A stretch of 41,141 nt of DNA, taken from assembly GCA_025765595.1 (NCBI GenBank), contig JAIVFH010000241.1, forward strand, positions 1 to 41,141, in the 5' to 3' direction. This document shows positions 1-9,205 of the stretch, piece by piece; position 1 is the first letter of the stretch, and every line of letters starts with the position of its first letter. A program made the translations under genes and the position numbers. Source of the stretch: Obelidium mucronatum (taxonomy: Eukaryota; Chytridiomycota; Chytridiomycetes; Chytridiales; Chytriomycetaceae). Under the pieces are notes generated by a model that was given only the letters and a program-made list of their open reading frames with translations, did not search any database and was not told the DNA's origin.

Positions 1-447
1 ATAATCGCGAAGCCGTTTTCTTGATAGAAAGCAAGACAAGAAAAGATGTTCCCAAATCGTGCAAATCATCCGCGAGAAGCGCGGAATTCAAAACGGCGCT
101 ATCAAATGCGACAACTGCATACATTATCGTTATTTCTCCCCCTTGTCTCAAGTTAATGGCTTTGAGACTGGCTGCTGGGCTCCCCGACTATTTGATGGAA
201 GATTGGAAAGAAATCATCCAACTATGCAAAGCGGACCCGTCCCGAAAGCTGATTCTGTTGAAAGCGGAAAACTTCCATAAGTTTAATGGAAATGAAAAGG
301 ACGGGGAAGTCGGTAGCCTATTGGACGAGTTGGCGAAGGCCGCTACAGGGCCAATTATATCAGCCCTTCTTGAGCAGACAGAAGACTGGAAGTTTCGGAG
401 AGCTTTCAGTATGAACGTTGTGCCAGAAATAGTGGCACTTCATTTTG
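1..447 (+). CDS. Module 1 (C-terminal end) of a modular Sel1/2OG-oxygenase gene, 5' partial
   Basis: Open reading frame running in from the left edge in the frame whose codons start at 3, 6, 9. It aligns over its whole length with the C-terminal ~150 residues of the next module (NRxAxxLIES near the start, ISPxxLKLMALRLAAGL in the middle, PEI..HFG at the end), with roughly half the residues identical. It ends at a GTGAGC donor at 448. The intron 448-503 (56 bp, ending ATAACAG) is phase 1 and joins HF-G to the next module, so this is not a separate gene ending at the TGA at 465. No ATG start is visible; the true 5' end is outside the window. The function of this C-terminal domain is unknown. 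The exon junction is inferred from splice signals and from conservation at the other module boundary. Confidence 0.7.
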
Positions 448-503
448 GTGAGCATTTACCACTTTGATCGCAAATTTGTACCTTTTTTTACAATTCATAA
501 CAG

Positions 504-3077
504 GTCGTACTGATTTACTCCCTCGCATTGCCACTGCCCATTTTAACTACATAACCGAATGCTCGAATGAAAAACCAAGTGTGTCCAGAACTCAGCAAGA
601 AGTAATTGACTGGCTTTCCGATTTAATTATCCCACGACTTGAATCTGAAATCGCAGCTGCCACTTTCACCAGTGGAGATTCTCCAAACTTGTCAAGCCTC
701 AACACACAGCTCTACACAAGCGCTTATCAATTAGCGACTCTTCTCGCCAAGATTCCAGAACAGAATGAAAAGTACCACAAGTATCTCCGAATTGCCGCAG
801 ACGGGGACGGAAATAAATGGGAAACGAAGGATGCGCAATTTTCATTTGCCAAGGGGATGGAGGACGTGGATCCCGCCTTGTCTTTTATCTATTACAAGAA
901 CGCCAGTGCAAACAATCACTCTGCAGCGGCATTTAGGCTTGGAGAGCTTTGGGAATCGGGTAGTGTTATTGTTGGTGGTGAGGCGTCGCTTGACGAGGCT
1001 GTCAAGTATTATCAAATAGCTGAAAAAGCTGGAAATACTGAGGCTGGAAAGCGGGTGTTGGATTGTGTGAAGAAGGGGAAAGGTGGTGTCAAAAGAGACT
1101 TGATGGCCATTTACAAACTCGAATCGCGGAATGTATTTGACGAAGTGAAGAAGAGATTGAAGGGCGAAAACGTTGGCGATGAGGAAATTGAGGACGAGGA
1201 TGACGAAGAGGAGGAGGAAGAAGAGGACGGTGAATGTATGCATGAAGATAGTGTTCTTCAATTATCTCATGCTTTGGAGCAAGTGAACCGTCCTTATTGT
1301 GTCAGCGGAATTCTTCCAGTAACGATTGACGATCCTTTGAAACTTGTCTTTCAAAAGGACACATTGTTGCTGAATACGCAGAATACTACGCCGAATCGAA
1401 ACGTTGAAATGCTGACTTTTCCTTTAAGTGACTCGACCGATGTGGAGTCACTTGTTGCTGCGTGTAGTCCAGCTTCGTTTGGTTTCAACACGGAAACAGT
1501 GTTGGACAACAATTACCGGAAGGCCCTGAAACTTGATGCCTCTTGTTTGGTCACAAACTTTGATGTATATAATTCTGGTATCGTGGAAACGATCCAGAAG
1601 TCTCTCTTGCTGGAGGATGCTTGCAATGCCCGCGCTGTATTGCATAAGCTAAATGTTTACGGACCAGAGGGATTCTTCAAAGCACACGTGGACACTCCTA
1701 TATCCAAGGATATGTTTGGCTCTCTTGTAGTCTGTCTCCCCGTCGCTTTTGAGGGAGGCGTTTTGTCCATTTCTAAAGGGGGGGACGCAAATGCCAAGAA
1801 AACTTTTGACTGGGGTGCAAGCATCAAGAACGACGCAGGAACACACTTGATTCAATGGGCGGCCTTTTTTTCGGACTGCCCGCACGAAATCTCTCCTGTG
1901 GTGGCTGGTACCCGTATCACCCTCACTTACAACCTGTTTAAACGCGATCCTGCCGCATCAGTGTTTGAAGGAGCCAACAATTCATTACCTCGAGACTGCC
2001 TGTTTCTGAATCAATTGCGAGTGGGCCTTGCGAACCCGTCTTTTTGTAGAGAAGGTAGTGTTTTAGTCTTTCATTGCCAACACGCCTACCAAGTGCCAGA
2101 ACAGCCGCGATATGCTGAAGATCCTATTCTGCCAATGTTGAAGGGAGCCGATATGAAAGTGTTTCAAGCCGCTATTTCTTCTGGATTATCCGTGTTTGTG
2201 AAGCCTCTGTTTTCTGAACGAGCGACATCCAGTGATGACTTTTTTGTTGGAGACTACTTTTGTCACTACAGTGATGATAATACGGAGTATGATACTGGAT
2301 TGAAGTTTTTGAAGGAAATTCTCCCAAATGCTCCAGAAATTGATGCAAATGCAGTTGAATGGTTCGGAAATCCTTTGAAAATGGATCGCCATGAATATCT
2401 ACACTACGGAAACGAAGCGTCTGTGGGTTACGTGTACTCTTCAGCAGCAATAATTGTTGCTGTTCCTTCGTGGAAGGACCGGCGACAATCTGCACGAATG
2501 ATGAGTCCTCCGCCCAACTATGACTCTTACATATCTCATGCAGAAGAGTTTGAAGGCCGTTGGGCGCGTTCACTTCAACATTTTTTGAAAAAGGAATCAG
2601 TGATCGCCTTTGTCTACCAGAATGGCCAGGATGGCAAGCACCGCAATAATCGCGATGCTGAAGCGTTGATTGAAAGTTCGGATACTCAACCCGTTCCAAT
2701 GTCGTGTTTTTCAAGAGAAAAAAGCAATCTTGAGAAAACGGCCTTGTCCAAGGCTACAAAAGCGATTGTTGTTGTGATATCCCCAGCGACACTGAAACTG
2801 ATGGCCTTGCGTTTGGCGGCTGGACTCCGCGACCATCTGTTGGAGGAGTGGAAAGAGATTGTCAAAATATGCCAAACGGATTCTTCACGAAAATTAGTCT
2901 TGTTGAAAGTTTCGGAGTCATTTGAGTTTGAAGCTGAGGGAGAAGTCGCGGAGGTTCTGGATGCTCTTACAAGGGCCAGTCAGGCTGCCTGTATATCTGC
3001 AAAACTGAAGGGAAGATATCAAATCAGCGACTCTGTTGAAAGCTATATAGTCCCAGAGATCATGTGGGCGCATTTTG
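504..3077 (+). CDS. Module 2: Sel1-repeat + 2OG-Fe(II) oxygenase (prolyl-4-hydroxylase fold) exon
   Basis: A single 2574-bp exon (858 codons, phase 1 at both ends). In order it shows an N-terminal helical part, Sel1-like repeat(s) (AAFRLGELWESG...EAVKYYQIAEKAGN, about 885-1050), and a Glu/Asp-rich stretch (about 1180-1234). A 2-oxoglutarate/Fe(II) dioxygenase core follows, with HVD at 1685-1693, distal His in DCPHE at 1883-1885, and the 2OG-binding Arg in AGTRITL at 1913-1915. The last part is the C-terminal domain also seen in module 1. All four metal/cosubstrate residues are present, so catalysis is plausible; the substrate is unknown. There is no in-frame ATG near the start, which fits an internal exon and not an independent gene. 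The exon ends at a GTTTGT donor at 3078, and the intron 3078-3136 ends in CAATAG. Confidence 0.75.
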
Positions 3078-3136
3078 GTTTGTATGATGTTGGGGTCTCG
3101 ACTGATTTTCTACTTATCTGACACTGCTCACAATAG

Positions 3137-3774
3137 GGGAGATGGAAGCTCTTATTGATCTCGCCACTGAGCATTTTTATTCATTGTCGGCCAAAAATAA
3201 GACGAGGTATACGGTCGTAAAGACAAAGCAAGATGTTCTTGAATGGCTATCAAATCACATTATTCCCTATTTGGAAGCCAAAATCGCTATTGCTGCCACC
3301 AACGCAGATACGGAAACCTTGCGACAAGAGACCGCGTGGCTCAACAATCAATACGTTCAAAGTGCCTACCAGTATCAATATCTCCTATACAACAAACCAG
3401 ATCAGGTTCAAACCTTCCTGAAGTATAGCAAGATTGCTGCCGATGGCATTCACAACAATACGAGCTCCAGTCAGTATTACTATGCCGAAGCGATGGAAGA
3501 TGTGGACCCTGCGGTTGCGCTCATTTACTACGAAAAGGCCAACAAGACAGATAATCGTCAGGCTGCATTCAGACTTGGAAAGCTTTGGGAATCAGGTAGT
3601 GCAGTTGTTGGGGGTCAAGTGTCTTTGGAAAAGGCGGTTGAGTTTTATCAACTTGCTGGAAAGCGTGGACATGAGGAGGGAGAATCCCATGCGCTGAAAT
3701 GTTTGAAGGCCATCAACGATATACAACAGAGAGGAAATACTGAGCAAAGAGATGAAGACATAGTTATGAAGTGA
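3137..3774 (+). CDS. Module 3: truncated Sel1-repeat module, 3' end of the gene
   Basis: About 211 residues homologous to the first quarter of module 2: TEHF, (D/E)WLS..IIP.LE.(K/E)I, IAADG, AMEDVDPA..(F/L)IYY, AAFRLG(K/E)LWESGS. It stops at TGA 3772-3774 before the acidic linker and the oxygenase core, so this module has no catalytic domain. Splicing from 3077 to 3137 gives HF-G-E-M-E-A-L, which matches HF-G-R-T-D-L-L at the module 1/2 boundary in both phase and position. The ATG at 3142 could instead start an independent short gene. I prefer one gene because both introns are phase 1, similar in size (56 and 59 bp) and fall at the same residue. No AATAAA was seen just downstream. Confidence 0.65.
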
Positions 3775-3958
3775 TTGTCATAAAGCTTAAATCGTTGCCT
3801 AGAGATTAAATTGCGACCCAGAGAGTCCGCGCCGCGTCAAGGTGAAAAACCGTGGATGCGGTAGAGAGTTGGACAAGGTTCAAACCAGCAAGGATGAAAC
3901 ACTTTTTTTTTTGATTTCTTGTCTTCGCCTGATTCAATTTCCACAAAAAACCGACCCA

Positions 3959-5038
3959 ATGGCCTCCCGCGATCTCTCCCAGACAAGACAACCTCGAAGC
4001 GCATCTCAAACTCGCAGATCTTCGCCGAGCCAGCCGCAGGGAAACAGGCCGTTGCAAACACAGCCAGGCCAAGTGCAGTTTGACCTCCAGGTGCCCATGA
4101 TTGAATACACCCGGTCCTCGCAAGACTCGCAATCATCGTCCGTTGAATTCATGGAACGGTCGTCTCGCACTCGATTGGTGCCAGGCGGCGCTGCTGCTAC
4201 TACGGCTGCCGCTGGTGGCACTGGTGGTGCTGAGCAATACCCAGAGTTTAACCGCCGCTATTTACATGACCTCAAGACACCAAATGCAGGGAAACCCCGA
4301 CCTCGATTTGTGAATACCCTTATCCGATTGTACACGAAATACTATCGGGTCCTTGTCATTTGTCACTTCCTGTTCATCTTGTTCAACTGTGCCATTCTGA
4401 TTCCATTGACATATGTCATTCATGAAACGGAACTCTCTTCAGACCTCTTGATTGCGTATAGAAGTGTCCTGTTTACTCGATACTTGACGATTGTTGCAAC
4501 AGTTTTCTATCTGTGGACCCTATTTGTCCTTGCATTCGACAAGCTGGGTGCGTTGAATGCGAAACTGTGGAGAGCAGTGCTGGGTTTGAAACGCAGGGGT
4601 TTATTCTGGGGCAGCTTTGTTTTTGTGAATATGCAGCAGTCGATTCTTTGGGTTGTTGTCTCGGTTTTATTTTGGGATGTGAATTGGATTTGCACTTCGA
4701 AAGGAGAAGGGGCGGAGCTTATCCCTTTTGGTGTAAGTATAGATATCATATATCTCAAGAAGGGTTTTACCTCCTTTTTCGTGGGGCTAAAATTTCATCA
4801 CATGTTCATTCTTTTACAGGAAAACTGCAATGAGTTATCAAGTGTCTGGTGGTACGCCATTTTCAATGCGCTTGCTATATACGTCAATTTGATTCTGATT
4901 GTGATGGAGGAGTTAAAGTATCTGACGGATGCGAGAGAGGAAGTTATCGATTATTACACAAAGAGTGAAGCGCGGTCATTAAACAGTCAAGGAGGTCGAG
5001 CTGGAATGACGTCCGCGAATATTCGCGCTGGGTACTGA
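3959..5038 (+). CDS. Four-helix membrane protein, unassigned, one in-frame intron
   Basis: The ATG at 3959 is chosen because the reading frame upstream has only non-conserved sequence and an upstream T-run leader. An intron is predicted at 4733-4819 (GTAAGT...TTTTACAG, 87 bp). It is a multiple of three and has no stop, so the unspliced frame stays open; splicing gives 330 residues, retention 359. The first ~110 residues are Ser/Gln/Arg/Pro-rich with an Ala/Gly run and probably disordered. Four hydrophobic segments follow (VICHFLFILFNCAILIPL; IVATVFYLWTLFVLAF; SILWVVVSVLFW; FNALAIYVNLILIV), then a short charged tail. I do not recognise the family. Its 3' end faces the convergent minus-strand gene ending at 5187. 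Confidence 0.7.
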   Translation: MASRDLSQTRQPRSASQTRRSSPSQPQGNRPLQTQPGQVQFDLQVPMIEYTRSSQDSQSSSVEFMERSSRTRLVPGGAAATTAAAGGTGGAEQYPEFNRRYLHDLKTPNAGKPRPRFVNTLIRLYTKYYRVLVICHFLFILFNCAILIPLTYVIHETELSSDLLIAYRSVLFTRYLTIVATVFYLWTLFVLAFDKLGALNAKLWRAVLGLKRRGLFWGSFVFVNMQQSILWVVVSVLFWDVNWICTSKGEGAELIPFGVSIDIIYLKKGFTSFFVGLKFHHMFILLQENCNELSSVWWYAIFNALAIYVNLILIVMEELKYLTDAREEVIDYYTKSEARSLNSQGGRAGMTSANIRAGY

Positions 5039-5061
5039 TTCAATTGCCCGAATACGGGGGA

Positions 5062-5067
5062 AATAAA
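5062..5067 (+). terminator. Poly(A) signal AATAAA after the membrane-protein gene
   Basis: AATAAA lies 24 bp past the TGA at 5036-5038, inside the 148-bp gap between two convergent genes. Confidence 0.5.
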
Positions 5068-5186
5068 TTAGAGTTGTTAATAAGTTTATTGAAATTCAAA
5101 ATGGATATGAGAGTTCTTTCACAGTGTTTTTTTTTTTGTATAAAGATAGGAGTGTCACAAGTCTTGTTGACTGTGTTCTTCGTGAT

Positions 5187-7251
5187 TCATTCACCGACGG
5201 CGCCAGCTGCATCCATGGCAATCCGAAGTGCTTCTTCCATTCCCTCCATACCACTAAAGACGATTGGAGATTTCCCATTCGCCCCCTCAACGACAAAAGG
5301 ACTAATGGTTTCAGCAGAAGGCGCAACGGCATTTGGAGAATTCGAATCCAACGCCTTGCTGTCCTCATTGTTAACTTCGTCATCCTTTTCCCACACCATT
5401 AATCGTGCCGCTTCTAAACTACCCAAAGCTTCTTCAGCCGCCTTAACAACCTCAATCGCACTACTCAAAACGATTCCTTCTTCATCCACTTTTTGGAAAT
5501 TGACACCACTGCCACCACCAACAACATCTTGATCTTTCAAAAACCGAGAAACACTGCCCAAAACGCCCTTCATTCTTGCGCTTAAAGTATCCACCTTTTG
5601 AAGGGACAAGACGAGCTCTCGCCCTAAATGGGCGTCTTTGCAGTTGCGAGCAACAGGGCCCCATGACTTTGCAATACCGCGTCCAAGGAAAACGATTTCT
5701 TTGGCACTGGTGAGGTAGGCTTGAGAATGGTGCGATTGCAAATGGTAGTGAGAACTGGATGTTGAAGAAGGAGACGATGAGGATGCGGAGAGAGGAGTGT
5801 AGGAGCGGCGTCTGGTTTGAATGAGAGCTGCGTGGTGAGTTTGGAGGTCTGCAAGGCGAGTTGTGAGGAGATGGTGGAGAAGAGTCAAGTTTGTCATGTC
5901 GATAGGTTTTCTTTGGCGGCGGGGGCGATGCTGGGATACGTGTCTAGAGAGAAGTTGACGACCGGATGGGGTAGAAATATGCTCTGTTGGGGAAGGCGGC
6001 CCAGATAAGTGGGTTGATGAAGCGTCAAGTTGAAAGTCGTAACCAGTGGCAGTGGAGCGGGAATCATCAAACCCAAAATCGTATTGCTCTTGCTGCTCTT
6101 CATCTTCAAAAGCATCAGGATCTGCTGTGTTTGCAAAGTTTGAATCGTCTGAAGCATCTCTTTCGTTCTCATAGGCGTCAAGAATGTCGATTTCGTCTTG
6201 GGATTCCATTACGGTTGCAGGATCTCCTTTGTCATCGCTGCTCGGTGGTTCTACATATTGAGTAATTGTAGCTTCGAGGATCTGATCATTCGAAGAGCTT
6301 TCATTCTTGTCATCAAAATCTGCGCTTCCATCATTTTGAGTGATTGTTGCTTCAGTATCAAGAGAACCATCATGAACTGGGTCAAAGCCCTCCTCAGAGG
6401 CAGCAATTCTGGAAGAGTCAGAGTTCGAAGATGGTGGGGTTATTTCAATGGCGTCAGAGGAAGCTGGTTGCCCTTGAGTTGCTTGTGGTGGAGGGATATA
6501 TTGACTTAAGAAGTCTCGACTCTTGGACTTGGCAGGTTTGTTGGACTGACGGACTTCAGCAGCGGGGTTTTCACGAGCTGGATCTTCATTAAACTCTAAT
6601 GTAGAAACAGAAGAAGTCTTTTGAAGGACTCGGTGTGGAACTGGCAGTGAGGTTCTCACAGTAGCTCTTCGAGGACTGCTATTGGGCGACCCAGCTAATG
6701 AAGATGCAGGAGAAGGCGGGGTCACTCTTGAGATGGCAGTCATTGAAGATCGCTTGTGGATGGACGGAATGCGAGACATTTGCGCAGGACTTGATGGAGG
6801 AGATGGAGGATGCTTGGTAGCACCAGCAGCAGCAGCACTGGAGCTACCCGAGCCAGCAACCGACACAGAAGAGCTACGCTTTAGCGACGATGCTTTGATT
6901 CGAGCCAGAGGCTCGTTCGAAGCAAGCGACATGGAGAGTCTTGCCGTAGGCTTTTCCGAGTCTTTCTGTGCGTGAATTGGGCAGAATGGCTCAAAGGCAG
7001 TGAATGCAAAGCCAGGCTTGTTTGATTTTCGTTCATCCTGAAAGCAGTGGGATCGATTCGCCATTTAAAGGGTACTGTATGCATGCACTAAACTATGAAC
7101 TTACCACTAGCCCGTATGATTGCCATTCTTTAGGATGCAGTGGACGTGCGCCCGCACTGCTACCAGCTCCAGAGTTCCCCGATCTGGCGTTGAGGCCCCA
7201 TCGCTCCTGGCAGGCAGGGCAGTTGGTCCTCGGATGGTGTTGGGGGGGCAT
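5187..7251 (-). CDS. Vinculin/alpha-catenin-tail-like protein with N-terminal Cys/His motif
   Basis: Two exons: 7251-7105, intron 7104-7038 (GTAAGT...CTTTCAG, 67 bp), 7037-5187; 665 residues. The first exon is invisible if one starts at the ATG at 7064. From the ATG at 7251 the frame is open and adds CPAC (residues 11-14), which with FCPIH (68-71) would make a C2-C-H ligand set for zinc. Residues ~80-480 are low-complexity Ser/Pro/Glu/Asp-rich and probably disordered. Residues ~493-596 are helical and match the pattern of vinculin/alpha-catenin tails: a Cys-x-Asp, then leucines, then TLSxxxK, then later DEE and an alanine-rich helix. Such proteins link membranes or adhesion sites to actin. 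The zinc motif and the vinculin relation are inference from pattern; the exon join is well supported by splice sites and frame. Confidence 0.65.
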
Positions 7252-7322
7252 CGAATATTTTCTATTACTTTCGCAAATTAAAACCTTTATTGACCACTAG
7301 CGACCAAACCAAGCACGGCACA
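7252..7322. promoter_or_regulatory. Compact divergent promoter
   Basis: Only 71 bp separate the start codons of the minus-strand gene (7251) and the plus-strand HGSNAT-like gene (7323). The interval contains an AT-rich stretch (AATATTTTCTATTAC; AAATTAAAACC) and no long ORF, so both transcripts must initiate here or inside each other's 5' region. Co-regulation is inference. Confidence 0.5.
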
Positions 7323-9124
7323 ATGTCACTCAGCGACAGCGACAGTTTCCAGAGCGCCGTCGAAGTCCTCGAAGTCGAAGAAGACGAAGCGTCGTCGGCG
7401 GACGCGGCGTCGTTCGAAACGGCGAAAACATCGCGGCGGCCGAAGAGCGTTTCGTTCACGGCTGAGGCGCCGGCGTTCTTCCGCGGGCGCAAAACAGTGG
7501 CGGTGGCGCCTGGCGCGCGCGGGGAAAGCGAGGAGGACGGCGTGGAGAGCCAGGACGAGAGCCGCGAACAAACAGCCGCCAACATCGACACTCTGCTCAG
7601 CAACGCCATCGCTGACTCGGACGACTCGCTCGACGGCGGCGCTGTCGCCAGGAATACCCTCGCTAACACGCGCGCAAACTCGAGTCCGTCGCGCCCTGTC
7701 TCACGGCTGCAGCAACGCTCGCACTCGCAAGTGCGCCCCCCGCCGGCGCCGGCCGCGCCGCGTCTCCAGTCGCTCGACATCTTCCGCGGCGCTACTATCC
7801 TGGGCATGATTGTGGCAAACTACCAGATTGAGTCTGTTGCCTGGCCCATTCTGCTGCACCCACCTTGGATTGGCCTCTCGCTTGCAGATCTTGTCTTTCC
7901 TTCGTTCTTGTTCATTATGGGAGTGGTGAATATCCTTTATGATATCCGTCCGTGTTTCATGGTATTCTAACCTCCTATTAGGCCATTCCAATATCAATGA
8001 AGAGTGGGAAAAAGTCCTATCAATCCATTCTGAAACGATCTCTCAAGCTGATTGCTATTGGTCTTCTATTGAATATTCCATTCTCCACAATAGCTACATT
8101 CCGATTTGCAGGAGTTCTCCAACGGATCGGGATTGTCTTTTGGATTGTGGCTTCAGCATACAAGGCCATTCCTTCGCCGAACCTCTTCAACTTTGTGTTT
8201 CCCTCGTTTCTACTTGGTGTTTGGGGCCTCCTAACGCGCGTGCTGGTCGTTCCGATCGCAAATTCTTCTCCATTCCCAGACTTACCGCCATGCCCTGCAT
8301 TCCACGATCCTGCATTCTCGTATTACGAACCTCCCCATTGTACTGCCGAATCTTATCTTGATGTCAGTCTCTTTGGCCGAAATCACACTTACCAGAATCT
8401 GCCATTTGACAATGAGGGTACGCTTTCAACACTGACATCATGCATCACAGCGATTGCTGGTGTTGTTGTTGGGACCAGTCTTCAAAGAGCCGTCCAAAAC
8501 GATTATTCCGATGGGTCATGGAGGATGCGCTTGTGTTTTCGACTGGGAATGCAATCATTCGGGTGTTTGGCTGTATCTGGATTCTTTGTGATTTGCCTTG
8601 GTGTTCCGTTGAGTAATTTTATTCTTGCACTTTGTGTTTACACGACATTCTCATATTTTTATTTTATTTCAACAAGAATATGCAAGAACTTGTGGACTCC
8701 GAGCTTTGTTGGAGTGTGTCTATTTTTCTCGATCGGCGTGTTTGGTTGGATGTTTTGGGTTGTTGATGGAGGGAGTGGTACAAGGCGTAGTGTGGTTGTA
8801 ACAGATGCAGAGCAATCATCGCTATTGGGAGGAACAAGTAGTGAGAATGTCTTGGCTCCTTATTCCTCAAATGCAAAAGTGCCATTAGGTTTTGAGACGC
8901 TGGCCAGCTGCGGGCGAAATCCACTGGCGTTGTACATATTCAGTGAAGTCCTGGTGTTTGCTTTGTCTGCGATGGGATGGTACATACCACTTTTTGAATT
9001 TTTATTTGGGTGGATTCAGTGGGGTGGTCTTGGATCGCTACTTTGGAGTCTTCTATGGGCGCTTGTTGTGATTGCCCCCTTTGGTGTATATTTAGATTCT
9101 ATCAAGTGGTATTGGAGAATGTGA
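7323..9124 (+). CDS. HGSNAT-like transmembrane acetyltransferase
   Basis: Two exons: 7323-7925, intron 7926-7981 (56 bp, CTAAC branch site, ends TATTAG), 7982-9124; 581 residues. The N-terminal ~145 residues are acidic/Ser-rich and cytosolic-like. The hallmark of heparan-alpha-glucosaminide N-acetyltransferase-type proteins (DUF1624/DUF5009) follows: SLDIFRG (150-156) and LLHPPWIGLSLADLVFPSF, with His179 in the place of the human active-site His that carries the acetyl group across the membrane. The splice restores FIMGV-AIPISMKS, the usual continuation. About ten hydrophobic helices follow, ending in the SIKWYWRM tail. The human enzyme moves acetyl from cytosolic acetyl-CoA to luminal glucosamine; the fungal substrate is unknown. 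The receptor gene begins 12-80 bp downstream on the same strand. Confidence 0.85.
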
Positions 9125-9205
9125 AAAACTATTATTATGTTACCCAATCTCCGTGCTGAAAACAGGAACATTTTGGAGAATTGTCACATCATTTTGCGTG
9201 ATCTC

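Noticed and set aside
842..2714. Minus-strand ORFs inside the oxygenase gene
   Set aside because: They overlap a well-supported coding exon with conserved catalytic residues and show no independent evidence.
464..3121. Independent 885-residue gene starting at 464 with TTG
   Set aside because: TTG is not a normal start in this kind of genome. The bases 464-503 form the end of an intron with an AG acceptor, and the N-terminal 13 residues have no counterpart in module 3.
1..3774. The left-hand 2OG oxygenase as a TET/JBP partner of the KDZ element
   Set aside because: Its motifs (YGPEGFFKAHVDTP, Sel1 repeats) are of the prolyl-4-hydroxylase-like kind, and it is 20 kb away in the host gene block.
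7062..7064. ATG at 7064 as start of the vinculin-tail-like gene
   Set aside because: It lies inside a predicted 67-bp intron; the frame continues through a clean splice to an ATG at 7251 with Cys/His residues that pair with those after the junction.
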